This document shows positions 9,352-17,235 of a stretch of 64,000 nucleotides of DNA, piece after piece. The position numbers and the translations under genes are program-made. The stretch covers positions 640,646 to 704,645 of the forward strand of contig NZ_BMER01000002.1 in the NCBI RefSeq assembly GCF_014636865.1, in the 5' to 3' direction. Position 1 is the first letter of the stretch. Each line of letters begins with the position of its first letter. This DNA comes from Parapedobacter pyrenivorans (lineage in GTDB: Bacteria; Bacteroidota; Bacteroidia; Sphingobacteriales; Sphingobacteriaceae). Below the pieces are notes generated by a model. It searched no databases, was not told the origin of the DNA, and saw nothing but the letters and a program-made list of their open reading frames with translations.

Positions 9352-10383
9352 TCATTCTGTTTCCACCTCATCAAATCGGAGCTTGGCTATCCGCATACCA
9401 TCCAAACCTCGCTTCAGCGAAACGATATAGTACTGGTCGCCTTCCTTGATAATCTCGGGAGCAGCGACATGTAGTTGCCCCACCAAATAACGGTCGTCGT
9501 CGTCTCCGAAATCAAGCGGATCCGGCGAGCTGTATTGAGTATTCAGCGAATAACGGCCGTATAACTGATTTCTGAATAGCACGTAACTATCGTTTATCTT
9601 TACAACAAATGGGCATTCGATGTCACCGGCATACCAATTGGTCTGTTCAAGCGGCGTGCCACCCCTTGAAACAACCACGGCATCACTCCATTCCTTCATG
9701 TCCTTGGAAGTTCTGCAGTAAATGGCCCCCTGTGGTCCGAACGTCTTATCGTCATGTTCATTATGGGCACTGTAATAGCAATAATAGGTGTCCGAGATTT
9801 TCAGCACCATAGCATCCCGTGTATTATACAGTGGACCGGAAAACAAAGCCGGAGTTCCGCTTTCATTCAGCACGCGGATAAATTCCTTGCCGTCCTCGCT
9901 CGTGGCCAGACAAATCCTGTTCCAATCCCCATAAAACATGTAATATATGCCTTCTTCTTCGAAAACATACGGAGCCTGCAATCCTCCTTCTGTCTCGCCC
10001 AGTGTGGTATCGGCAACCATTGCGATACCCTTTGGCTGCCACGCCGTATCGGTAAGGCTTTTACCCTCCCATCGATAAAAAAGTCGGGTGTTGCCACCGA
10101 TCTTGGTATTCCGGATACATGACCAAAGTTGCCACGTACCGTCCTTTGCTTTCCAAACACCGAAATCGACGGGCTCCTGCCGATCCTTGTTGTAAGCTCC
10201 CAAATCCGGCATACTCGTGATATCCTGCCATTTGCTATCGATGACCGCCTTATAACGGAAGTCCTTATCTCGGTTTTCACAGGATCCGAACATTACCGCC
10301 AATAGGCACATAACTATACGTATTTCGGTCGTATACGTCAACGCGCTCAAATAGATGCGGTTCTTTTTTCTCATTGGTTTCAT
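9352..10383 (-). CDS. Five-bladed beta-propeller glycosidase lipoprotein (GH43/GH32-like fold)
   Basis: 343 residues. A basic N-terminus, a hydrophobic stretch (RIVMCLLAVMFGSC) and Cys35 suggest a lipoprotein, with an imperfect lipobox. The rest repeats propeller-blade patterns: KDGTWQLWSCIRN, EEGIYYMFYGDWNRICLATSEDGKEF, ISDTYYCYYSAHNE, INDSYVLFRNQLYG and EGDQYYIVSLKRG. Acidic residues that could be catalytic are in PVDFGVW (nucleophile/base-like Asp), NTRDAMV and GDIECPFV, matching the three-acid layout of clans GH-F and GH-J. The exact family is not assignable by eye. It has its own operator/promoter (B) and lies between the SDR operon and the GH172 operon. Confidence 0.75.
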   Translation of the reverse strand: MKPMRKKNRIYLSALTYTTEIRIVMCLLAVMFGSCENRDKDFRYKAVIDSKWQDITSMPDLGAYNKDRQEPVDFGVWKAKDGTWQLWSCIRNTKIGGNTRLFYRWEGKSLTDTAWQPKGIAMVADTTLGETEGGLQAPYVFEEEGIYYMFYGDWNRICLATSEDGKEFIRVLNESGTPALFSGPLYNTRDAMVLKISDTYYCYYSAHNEHDDKTFGPQGAIYCRTSKDMKEWSDAVVVSRGGTPLEQTNWYAGDIECPFVVKINDSYVLFRNQLYGRYSLNTQYSSPDPLDFGDDDDRYLVGQLHVAAPEIIKEGDQYYIVSLKRGLDGMRIAKLRFDEVETE

Positions 10384-10465
10384 TTTTACGTGTCGATCTT
10401 AAAAAATCAGCAGTATAACGGTACTAGCAACACCAATGTTGGAATTAACCTAGTTTATAATCATA

Positions 10466-10530
10466 CTAAGGTAGTAGCTTTTATCACTTCCCGCTTAAAT
10501 GGGATTTGCAGGCTGCTAAAGTATCTTAGC
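10466..10530 (-). promoter_or_regulatory. Promoter and operator B (AraC-type, propeller glycosidase)
   Basis: The 38-bp site at 10493-10530 has distal half-site GCTAAGATACTTTAGC and proximal half-site GCAAATCCCATTTAAGC on the minus strand, 21 bp apart. The -7 box TACCTTAG is at 10466-10473. The leader to the ATG at 10383 is about 75 nt. Confidence 0.7.
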
Positions 10531-10587
10531 AAGATCGAACAACCATCAGTTTTTCAAGCAGATACACCTTACTCAACAAGTATGATC

Positions 10588-11424
10588 CTATTTTCTTTCC
10601 AACAATGCATTATTGTATTCCCTGATTAGTGGAAGTACAAAATCAGCTGCCTGCCTTGCGGCCGTGTCCGGATCGGGATTGGGTAAAATCTCTAGGGACA
10701 GCCACCCATCGTAGCCCACTTGCAAGAGATTATCCAAAATATTCTTGAAATCCAGATGTCCTTGCCCAGGGGCCAGTCGATTGGAATCCGCAATATGAAT
10801 ATATTTGATATGATCGATGTGCTTTGCAAGCTCCGGCCCAATGGTGACATCTTCGATATTCATGTGAAATACGTCGGGCATCAACATCATGTTGGGCATC
10901 CCTATTTTCTTCATTAGCGCCACTCCCTCCCTTACGGATACAATAAAATCAATCTCGTATCGGTTTACAGGTTCCAGAATCAATGTGACATCACGTTTAA
11001 GCGCATACGTACATAATTCCTGTGCTACATCAACAAATAATGCTTCGACTTCTTCACGCGGCTTGTTTCCTATTGATCCTCTCACCCGGCCGATATTGAC
11101 AATCTGTCCAAACTCAGCGGCTAAATCAATCAATTCTTTGAAAATGAGCACCGTATCGTTTCTCTTTTCAATATTTTCATGCGTCAGGCGCAATCCCCCA
11201 TCTGCATAAACCTGGCCCGTCGAAATGCAGGAAACCTCAATACCATGTACATCCAACATGCTGCGGAGATAAGATGGATTGATTTCTTCTGCCCTTCGCA
11301 ACGCCAGCTCCACGCCGTTAAAACCAAGTTCGGCAGCTTTTTGAATACTCTTTTCAAATCCACGGAAAACGACGAAAGCACTTGGCAGGGCATGTTCGCC
11401 CGCAATCGCAACGGATAATTTCAT
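10588..11424 (-). CDS. Sugar phosphate isomerase/epimerase (xylose-isomerase-like TIM barrel), copy 2
   Basis: 278 residues, a full AP_endonuc_2 / xylose isomerase-like TIM barrel with no signal peptide, so cytoplasmic. The expected metal ligands are visible: Glu in ILEPVNRYEID, Asp in MLMPDVFHMN, His in IHIADSNRLAPGQGH and Glu in SLEILPN. This pattern is shared by D-tagatose/psicose 3-epimerases, IolE/IolH and hydroxypyruvate isomerase, so the reaction is likely an aldose-ketose isomerisation or C3 epimerisation. Its ATG overlaps the stop of the MFS gene (ATGA at 11421-11424), showing translational coupling. It is the last gene of the SDR-isomerase-MFS-isomerase operon. Confidence 0.85.
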   Translation of the reverse strand: MKLSVAIAGEHALPSAFVVFRGFEKSIQKAAELGFNGVELALRRAEEINPSYLRSMLDVHGIEVSCISTGQVYADGGLRLTHENIEKRNDTVLIFKELIDLAAEFGQIVNIGRVRGSIGNKPREEVEALFVDVAQELCTYALKRDVTLILEPVNRYEIDFIVSVREGVALMKKIGMPNMMLMPDVFHMNIEDVTIGPELAKHIDHIKYIHIADSNRLAPGQGHLDFKNILDNLLQVGYDGWLSLEILPNPDPDTAARQAADFVLPLIREYNNALLERK

Positions 11425-12683
11425 ATGTTTTTTACTATGTTAACGTGTTCAATTTTTTTGATTAGGCCTAGGATGACCAAGAAACTTAGTGGATGAAGCG
11501 TACCTGAAATCACAAATGCAGGCCCATATCCATACTCTTCGATTACAAAACCGATACAGAAGCTGAAAAGCATAGCACCATAGGTACCGATACAACCCAT
11601 CAGTCCCGATACCGATCCGATAATCCTGGACGGAAACATGTCCGCAGCCAACGTTTGCACAATAGTAGACCACAATTGATGGCCAAACATGGCTAATCCA
11701 AAGAAAATTATCGCGCCCATCAATGGAGCGCCGACGATAAACAACGAAAGGGGCAACATCGATGCTGCGATAGCCATGGGTATTTTCCGGGCTATGTTGA
11801 GCGAACCTGTTTTTTTTAGCAGGTAGCTGCTAAACCATCCCCCTAAAAAACTGCCTGCACCGGCAAATGCGTAGGGAATCCACGCGTATGATCCGATGCC
11901 AATGATATCCAATCCCCGAACGTCATTAAGGTATTTGGGCAACCAAAAAATAAAGAAAAACCATCCCGCATCTGTCAGAAACTTCACTACCAGCAATCCC
12001 CATACCTTACGGTACCTAAATAGGCTAATCCATGGAAGGTCCACTTTTTGTTCCGCAGTATCTTCTGCCAATGCTTGGATGATCACTGACTTTTCCGTCT
12101 CGGTAATGAACCGGCTTTTAGCAGGGCGTTCATAGATCTTAAGCCATGCAATTACCCAGATCAATCCAAGCAAGCCGGTCAAAATAAATGCCCAACGCCA
12201 ATCGAATACCGTGATGACCAAGGCAAGTAGCGGCGGCGCGATTACCGCACCCAAGCTGGATCCGGTATTGAATATGCCGAATGCAAATGCCCGCTCTTTG
12301 GCCGGAAACCACTCTGATACGGCCTTAGCCGATCCCGGAAACCCGCCTCCTTCGCCGAGCCCCAATAGGAATCTGACGATACCCAGCCCCAAAACACCGG
12401 AGACAAAACCATGCAACATATTGGCAATCGACCACCAAATAATCATGATTGCATATCCCATACGGGTGCCCAACACATCAAGCAATCGACCACCTACGGC
12501 ATACATCGTACCGTAGGCAAATAGAAAGAGGCTGTTGATCATCCCATATTCTGAATCACTGACCGAAAAAGACTTACGGAGTTCGCCAATAGCCACCGGC
12601 AGTGTTTGCCTATCCAGGTAATTAATGGCTGTTGCCAGTGCAATCAGACCGACAATCCACCACCGCAGGTTCTTAATTTTCAT
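11421..12683 (-). CDS. MFS transporter, anion:cation symporter family (ExuT-like)
   Basis: About 420 residues with 12 predicted membrane helices. The family mark NYLDRQ stands in helix 1 (residues 21-26), and RFLLGLGEGGGFPGSAKAVSEWFPAKER in helices 4-5 is typical of hexuronate, galactonate and glucarate symporters of the ACS family. It would import a sugar acid across the inner membrane. The frame is open to a TTG at 12695, but ATG 12683 overlaps the upstream stop as ATGA and is chosen. The same 4-bp overlap is used at its 3' end. An acid-sugar importer agrees with the UxaA/FAH/aldehyde dehydrogenase operon nearby. Confidence 0.9.
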   Translation of the reverse strand: MKIKNLRWWIVGLIALATAINYLDRQTLPVAIGELRKSFSVSDSEYGMINSLFLFAYGTMYAVGGRLLDVLGTRMGYAIMIIWWSIANMLHGFVSGVLGLGIVRFLLGLGEGGGFPGSAKAVSEWFPAKERAFAFGIFNTGSSLGAVIAPPLLALVITVFDWRWAFILTGLLGLIWVIAWLKIYERPAKSRFITETEKSVIIQALAEDTAEQKVDLPWISLFRYRKVWGLLVVKFLTDAGWFFFIFWLPKYLNDVRGLDIIGIGSYAWIPYAFAGAGSFLGGWFSSYLLKKTGSLNIARKIPMAIAASMLPLSLFIVGAPLMGAIIFFGLAMFGHQLWSTIVQTLAADMFPSRIIGSVSGLMGCIGTYGAMLFSFCIGFVIEEYGYGPAFVISGTLHPLSFLVILGLIKKIEHVNIVKNI

Positions 12684-13504
12684 GCTTTTTCCCAAGTTTC
12701 CTTCACAAACTCAACCGCTCTCTTCACCCCTTCCGTACCTTGATTACCCCACTCCTCTAAACACAGCCATCCGTCAAAGTGCTTGGTTTTCAAGTAACTG
12801 AATATGGTCTCAAATGGCACGATACCTGTTCCGATGGCTACGGGATCCATTTTACCCTTAGTGGCCGTTTCAGCAACGTGTATGGTCTTCACCTGATCGA
12901 ACACTTGATCCAGTACTTCCAGTGTTGTGTCTTCCCCTGCCACCAAAATATTGGCCGTATCGAAGTTGATTCCAATCGACGTGCCTCGTAGCTGCCGTGC
13001 GATCTCCAAAAAAATTGCTGGCGGGTTGCTAAAGTCCATATAGTCCCAGGCTCCCGGTTTGGAATGATCTTCGTAAACCAAAGTAATTCCATATTTATCA
13101 CTGACTGGCGCGGCCTTTTTCAAATACATTACAGCCCAAGCAATCCCATCCTGCTCACTGGTTTTCGGATGTGCTTGACCAGCTGTCACACGGAGGTATT
13201 TAGCCCCAACCGCTGAAGCCAACGCAATATCATGCACCAAAAAGTCAAATTCGCGTTCACGCTGTTGCGGATCAGGATGGGTAAAATCCGGGTAGGTAGT
13301 CACCATCACCAACGGAATACCCACTTCGGAAATAGCCGTCCTGATTTCACGGATGTAGTTGGGGGTATGGTTTTTCAATAAGATAATGCCAATATCAAAA
13401 GCATCCAATCCAATGCTTTTACAGAAATATGCATATTCACGAATGGTCATTTCACCATTCATTATGTTCGGAAATAAAGAAACGGACAAGCAGCTAGTCT
13501 TCAT
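12680..13504 (-). CDS. Sugar phosphate isomerase/epimerase (xylose-isomerase-like TIM barrel), copy 1
   Basis: 274 residues, cytoplasmic TIM barrel of the AP_endonuc_2 type. Ligand-like residues are Glu in LVYEDHSKPG, Asp in INFDTANIL, His in IHVAETATKG and Glu in CLEEWGNQG. It is only distantly similar to the other barrel in this operon, so the two probably act on different intermediates rather than being a recent duplication. It starts 29 bp after the SDR gene and its stop overlaps the MFS start by 4 bp. Possible roles are epimerase, isomerase or dehydratase in sugar-acid breakdown. Sequence alone does not decide. Confidence 0.82.
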   Translation of the reverse strand: MKTSCLSVSLFPNIMNGEMTIREYAYFCKSIGLDAFDIGIILLKNHTPNYIREIRTAISEVGIPLVMVTTYPDFTHPDPQQREREFDFLVHDIALASAVGAKYLRVTAGQAHPKTSEQDGIAWAVMYLKKAAPVSDKYGITLVYEDHSKPGAWDYMDFSNPPAIFLEIARQLRGTSIGINFDTANILVAGEDTTLEVLDQVFDQVKTIHVAETATKGKMDPVAIGTGIVPFETIFSYLKTKHFDGWLCLEEWGNQGTEGVKRAVEFVKETWEKA

Positions 13505-13533
13505 GATTTCAATGCTATTAATATGTTAATGGG

Positions 13534-14322
13534 TTATCTTTCAAAAGGCTTTCCAAAGGACGTAACTAATCCACCGTCCACGTAAATAAGCTGTCCGTTG
13601 ATAAAATCCGACGCAGCGGAGGCAAGGAAAATTGCCGTCCCGACTAAATCCTCGGGGGTTCCCCACCTGCCGGCTGGTGTTCTGCTAATGATGTAGTCAT
13701 TCAGCGGGTTGCCCGGTTTACGATAATCGGTATTTATAGGTGTCGCAATATATCCGGGGCCTATACCATTTACCTGGATATTATAGGGGGCCCATTCGGT
13801 AGCCAGATTCCGGGTAAGCATTTTCAGCCCGCCCTTTGCAGCGGAGTAGGCTACCACACTATCCCGCCCCAACTCACTCATCAGCGAGCAGATATTGATA
13901 ATTTTCCCACTTCTCCGCCCAATCATATATTGCCCTACGTATTTTGACATCAAAAATGGGGCAGTTAGATCAGTAAGGATGACGTCATGCCAATCCTGCT
14001 CTTCGAGGGATTCTGCCGGGCCCCGGCGGATGATTCCGGCATTGTTTACCAAAATATCAATAGGCCCATGCTGCTTCTCAATATCAGAAATCGCATCCTT
14101 GATCTGACGGGCATCCGTAATGTCGAAAAGCACACCAACAGCTGCCAATCCAGCCTGTTCAAAGGACACCAATGCTTCATCCAGCTTTTCCCGTTTTCTG
14201 GCATTGATGACAACCATTGCACCCGCCTGCGCCAAACCACGCGCTATGGAAAATCCGATTCCTTGCGTACCCCCGGTCACCAATACACGCTTACCCTGCA
14301 ACTTGAATAATGATAATGACAT
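13534..14322 (-). CDS. SDR-family oxidoreductase (gluconate 5-dehydrogenase-like)
   Basis: 262 residues, classical short-chain dehydrogenase. The Rossmann glycine motif TGGTQGIG is at 16-23, NNAG at 93-96, catalytic Ser146, and YSAAK with Tyr159 and Lys163. The C-terminus SAASDFINGQLIYVDGGL closes the fold. The closest look is to gluconate 5-dehydrogenase and 2-deoxy-D-gluconate/KDG dehydrogenases (NAD(P)-dependent oxidation of a secondary alcohol on an acid sugar). Related SDRs also oxidise aldoses at C1 or 2-keto-3-deoxy acids at C4. It is the first gene of a four-gene operon behind operator C. Confidence 0.88.
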   Translation of the reverse strand: MSLSLFKLQGKRVLVTGGTQGIGFSIARGLAQAGAMVVINARKREKLDEALVSFEQAGLAAVGVLFDITDARQIKDAISDIEKQHGPIDILVNNAGIIRRGPAESLEEQDWHDVILTDLTAPFLMSKYVGQYMIGRRSGKIINICSLMSELGRDSVVAYSAAKGGLKMLTRNLATEWAPYNIQVNGIGPGYIATPINTDYRKPGNPLNDYIISRTPAGRWGTPEDLVGTAIFLASAASDFINGQLIYVDGGLVTSFGKPFER

Positions 14323-14357
14323 AAATCAGGTTTATAATATCAATTACATTGTCAAAA

Positions 14358-14422
14358 CAAAAGTAGAAGCTAGGTATGCGTGCTCCCTAAAGGGGATTTG
14401 CAACTGCTTAAATTATTTTAGC
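14358..14422 (-). promoter_or_regulatory. Promoter and operator C (AraC-type, SDR-isomerase-MFS-isomerase operon)
   Basis: The 38-bp site at 14385-14422 has distal half-site GCTAAAATAATTTAAGC and proximal half-site GCAAATCCCCTTTAGGG on the minus strand, again 21 bp apart. The consensus -7 box TACTTTTG is at 14358-14365. The operator overlaps the last codons of the upstream araC-type gene, so it is maintained despite a coding constraint. Confidence 0.72.
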
Positions 14423-15311
14423 TAATATTGGGCAGTCGCATAGGTTTCAAATGTACCGACTGGTACTGGCTGGGGGTGAGCCCGACGATTTTCTTGAATT
14501 GGTTGTTGAAATGCGGGAAATTGTTGAAACCGGTTTCAAAGCACACCTGCGAAATACTCAATTGATCGTCGATGAGTAGTTTGCATGCATTACCGATTTT
14601 TATTTCATTGAGAAATTGCGTGTAGGTTTTATTGGTCCGGGATTTGAAATAACGGCAAAAGGCGGTCACACTCATATTGGCCACGGAAGATACTTCTTCC
14701 AATGTCGGATTTTCGACATAATGGTCCATAATATACTGGTACACCCTGTTCATGCGCTCACAATCATCCTCATCAACGTATCGCGCAAATGAATCACTCG
14801 ACAAACATTCATATTCACCCGTGCTCGCCATGATTTTCAGGATTGTCAGCAAATCAATGATTTTGTCAGCCCCGTCTTTATGGTCATCAAACCGTTGGAT
14901 ATGGTGCTTCAATTTTTCCTTGGTGGCGCCTTTGAATTTAATCCCTTTCTTGGATTGGTGCAGCAGTCTCCGGATCAGGGCCATATCGGGAATGTTCCAA
15001 AAGTCTTTACCAAGGAAGTCTTCTTTGAAATAAACCACGATCGCTTTCGAGCGCAATATCGAATCTTTGCGGTAATAATCGGGATCACTCCGGTATAAAT
15101 GCGGAATATTAGCACCGTAAAAAACCAAATCTCCCGACCGAAATCGCTGCATACTATCACCAACAAACCGCATACCCGTACCTTCTTGCACCAGCATGAT
15201 TTCGTAATCGGGATGGAAATGCCAGGAAGGAAAAAAATACGGTTCGTCCACTGACATAATCTGGAAGGATTTGTCTTTCTGCGTGTTGACTATTTTTAAC
15301 AACGGCTTCAT
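14418..15311 (-). CDS. AraC-family transcriptional regulator 1
   Basis: About 298 residues. An N-terminal cupin-like ligand domain (PSWHFHPDYEIMLVQEGTGM, GDSMQRFRSGDLVFYGANIPHLY) is joined to a C-terminal double helix-turn-helix (NPTLEEVSSVANMSVTAFCR; SISQVCFETGFNNFPHFNNQ, ending VGLTPSQYQ). The frame runs to 15359, but ATG 15311 (MKPLLKIVN) aligns with the start of the divergent paralogue and is chosen. Operator D lies in front of it, so it is probably autoregulated. It is the best candidate to bind the 38-bp operators. Family members usually sense a sugar or sugar acid through the cupin domain. Confidence 0.92.
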   Translation of the reverse strand: MKPLLKIVNTQKDKSFQIMSVDEPYFFPSWHFHPDYEIMLVQEGTGMRFVGDSMQRFRSGDLVFYGANIPHLYRSDPDYYRKDSILRSKAIVVYFKEDFLGKDFWNIPDMALIRRLLHQSKKGIKFKGATKEKLKHHIQRFDDHKDGADKIIDLLTILKIMASTGEYECLSSDSFARYVDEDDCERMNRVYQYIMDHYVENPTLEEVSSVANMSVTAFCRYFKSRTNKTYTQFLNEIKIGNACKLLIDDQLSISQVCFETGFNNFPHFNNQFKKIVGLTPSQYQSVHLKPMRLPNIS

Positions 15312-15378
15312 GGCATGGTCATTAATGACTAAGCGTATTACAGGTGGTACAATTGGCAAAAAACAATAAAGTTTTATA

Positions 15379-15444
15379 CAAATATATTATTTTTCCCAAA
15401 TTCACCGCCTAAAGTAGATTAGCAATCGTATAAACTTTCTTATC
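15379..15444 (-). promoter_or_regulatory. Promoter and operator D (AraC-type, araC-like gene 1; divergent intergenic region)
   Basis: The 38-bp site at 15407-15444 reads, on the minus strand, distal GATAAGAAAGTTTA and proximal GCTAATCTACTTTAGGC. The -7 box TATATTTG is at 15379-15386, leaving 20 bp to the operator against 19 bp in A-C. It is less conserved than A-C but keeps length, half-site spacing and position. It lies between two divergent AraC genes and may act on both. Confidence 0.6.
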
Positions 15445-15486
15445 AAGTAGCCTGCGGTAAGGAATATTCACCCTTATCTTTATGCC

Positions 15487-16365
15487 ATGAAACCCATCCT
15501 CCGAAAAATAGACCCCGGTACTGATTACTCCTTCAGTGTACGTCAAGATATCCATCCTTATCTGTATAATCGCTGGCACTACCACCCCGAAGTAGAACTT
15601 ACTTTTATACGCAAGGGCAACGGTATCCGCCTGGTTGGCGACAGCATGCAACCTTTTGAAGACGGTGACCTTGTACTGCTGGGAGCAAATGTTCCCCATT
15701 TATGGCGCAGTGATTCCAGTTACTTCAAAGAGTCCTCGAAGTTGACCATCGAGGCCATTGCCATCCATTTCAAAGTTGATTTTTGGGGCGACTTCTTCTT
15801 AGCATTGCCTGAAATGACACCGATAAAGAAGTTGCTTGAAGGGGCACAACGCGGTATGCGGATTACCGGCCGTACGCATGCCTTGGTGGCAGCAAAGATG
15901 GAAGAGATTATCCATATGCAGGGTGTGGCGCGGATTGAACAACTACTTCATATGCTGAATCTCATCGCGCTACCGGGCGAATGTGAACCCCTTTCCAGTA
16001 CAGGGTTCGTCCAAACATACAACGCCAACAACACCGATCGCATCGACCAGATTTTCAACTATACCTTCACTCACTTTAGAGAACCGATGTCTATTGAAAA
16101 AGTGGCCGGGGCTGTGAACCTAAGTCCACATTCATTCTGCAGGTATTTCAAGACCCGTACATTGAAAACCTATTGGCAGTTCCTATTGGAAGTGCGCATA
16201 GGATACGCCTGCAAACTATTGATTGAAAATAAATGGAACATCTCCGAGGTCGCCTTTACATCCGGATTCAGTAATCTATCCAATTTCAACCGACAGTTCA
16301 AAGCGGTCATGCAATTGACCCCAATACAATATGTAAAAGCATATACCACCAACCCTCAGTTATAG
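15487..16365 (+). CDS. AraC-family transcriptional regulator 2
   Basis: 292 residues and a clear paralogue of the divergent regulator: same start (MKPILRKID), cupin motif (NRWHYHPEVELTFIRKGNGI; GDSMQPFEDGDLVLLGANVP) and C-terminal double HTH (EPMSIEKVAGAVNLSPHSFCR; NISEVAFTSGFSNLSNFNRQ, ending QLTPIQY). It shares a 175-bp intergenic region with regulator 1. Its last 10 bp overlap the end of the FAH-family gene on the other strand. The two regulators may sense different ligands of one pathway, one for the glycan end and one for the acid-sugar end. That division is inference. Confidence 0.92.
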   Translation: MKPILRKIDPGTDYSFSVRQDIHPYLYNRWHYHPEVELTFIRKGNGIRLVGDSMQPFEDGDLVLLGANVPHLWRSDSSYFKESSKLTIEAIAIHFKVDFWGDFFLALPEMTPIKKLLEGAQRGMRITGRTHALVAAKMEEIIHMQGVARIEQLLHMLNLIALPGECEPLSSTGFVQTYNANNTDRIDQIFNYTFTHFREPMSIEKVAGAVNLSPHSFCRYFKTRTLKTYWQFLLEVRIGYACKLLIENKWNISEVAFTSGFSNLSNFNRQFKAVMQLTPIQYVKAYTTNPQL

Positions 16366-17201
16366 CCAACGGTATTACTCAGCGTACCAATAGGCTCGAT
16401 GGTAATATTCACCTCATCATCAGGTGCCAACGTAAAATCGTTGGCAGGAACCAAGCACGTACCTGTCATCAGGTAACTTCCATAGACAAACCGGCATTCA
16501 CGGTACAGGTAACCTGCCAATTCCTCCAAAGAACGTTTAATACGGCTAATTTTTACGGAATCGCTAAACATGAGGTTTCCCGCTCTCGAAATCTGCATGG
16601 AAATGGTTGTTTCCGGATCAATAGTCGATTCCGGCACATACAGGCAGGGGCCTAATGCGGCACTACGGTCGTACACCTTTGCCTGCGGGAGATACAGCGC
16701 GTTCTCACCTTCTATGCTGCGCGAACTCATATCGTTTCCTATCGTATATCCTTGGATGATCCCGTGCGAATTAATAAAAAGTGTCAGTTCGGGTTCGGGC
16801 ACATCCCACATCGAGTCCTTGCGGATGCTTACTGCCCCCCCGTGCCCGACGACCCGGTTCGGCGTTGCCTTGAAAAATAATTCCGGTCTCTCAGCATGAT
16901 ACACCTTGTCGTATAAGTCTGCCCCGCCCGATTCCTTCGCTTCTTCCATCCGTGCTTCCATGCTTCGAAAATAGGTTACGCCTGCTGCCCATACCTCCTG
17001 GTTACCGATCGGCGGCAATAATTCATTGGCAATCCAGCGTTCTGCTTCCTGCATTCCTACCTCCAGCATCGATTTTAATGATGCGCTCAGATAGCCATAT
17101 AGCGAATCGCGGTTAACGAGTTGATCCCAATCCTGATCGATCCGATAATATCCGTCGGCTACATGGAGCAGGGTACCCTGCGTTGTTTTATATAATTTCA
17201 T
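16356..17201 (-). CDS. FAH-family hydrolase/dehydratase, KdaD-like (2-keto-3-deoxy-pentonate dehydratase)
   Basis: 281 residues, cytoplasmic. The C-terminal fumarylacetoacetate-hydrolase fold carries the metal motif VPEPELT (Glu136, Glu138) and GNDMSSR (Asp157), followed by NALYLPQAKVYDRSAALGPC. The stretch YHAERPELFFKATPNRVVG is typical of the branch with 2-keto-3-deoxy-D-arabinonate dehydratase, which makes alpha-ketoglutarate semialdehyde. The aldehyde dehydrogenase two genes upstream would oxidise that product, which strongly supports the role. A C-C bond hydrolase on a 2,4-diketo acid is the main alternative. Third gene of the operon, 34 bp after the UxaA-family gene. Confidence 0.85.
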   Translation of the reverse strand: MKLYKTTQGTLLHVADGYYRIDQDWDQLVNRDSLYGYLSASLKSMLEVGMQEAERWIANELLPPIGNQEVWAAGVTYFRSMEARMEEAKESGGADLYDKVYHAERPELFFKATPNRVVGHGGAVSIRKDSMWDVPEPELTLFINSHGIIQGYTIGNDMSSRSIEGENALYLPQAKVYDRSAALGPCLYVPESTIDPETTISMQISRAGNLMFSDSVKISRIKRSLEELAGYLYRECRFVYGSYLMTGTCLVPANDFTLAPDDEVNITIEPIGTLSNTVGYN

Positions 17202-17235
17202 AGATTATAAATTTACTAGGTGGTTATACATGATG

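Noticed and set aside
14418..16365. Toxin-antitoxin or phage repressor pair from two small divergent regulators
   Set aside because: Both are full-length AraC proteins with cupin and double HTH domains, and operator D fits a metabolic regulon.
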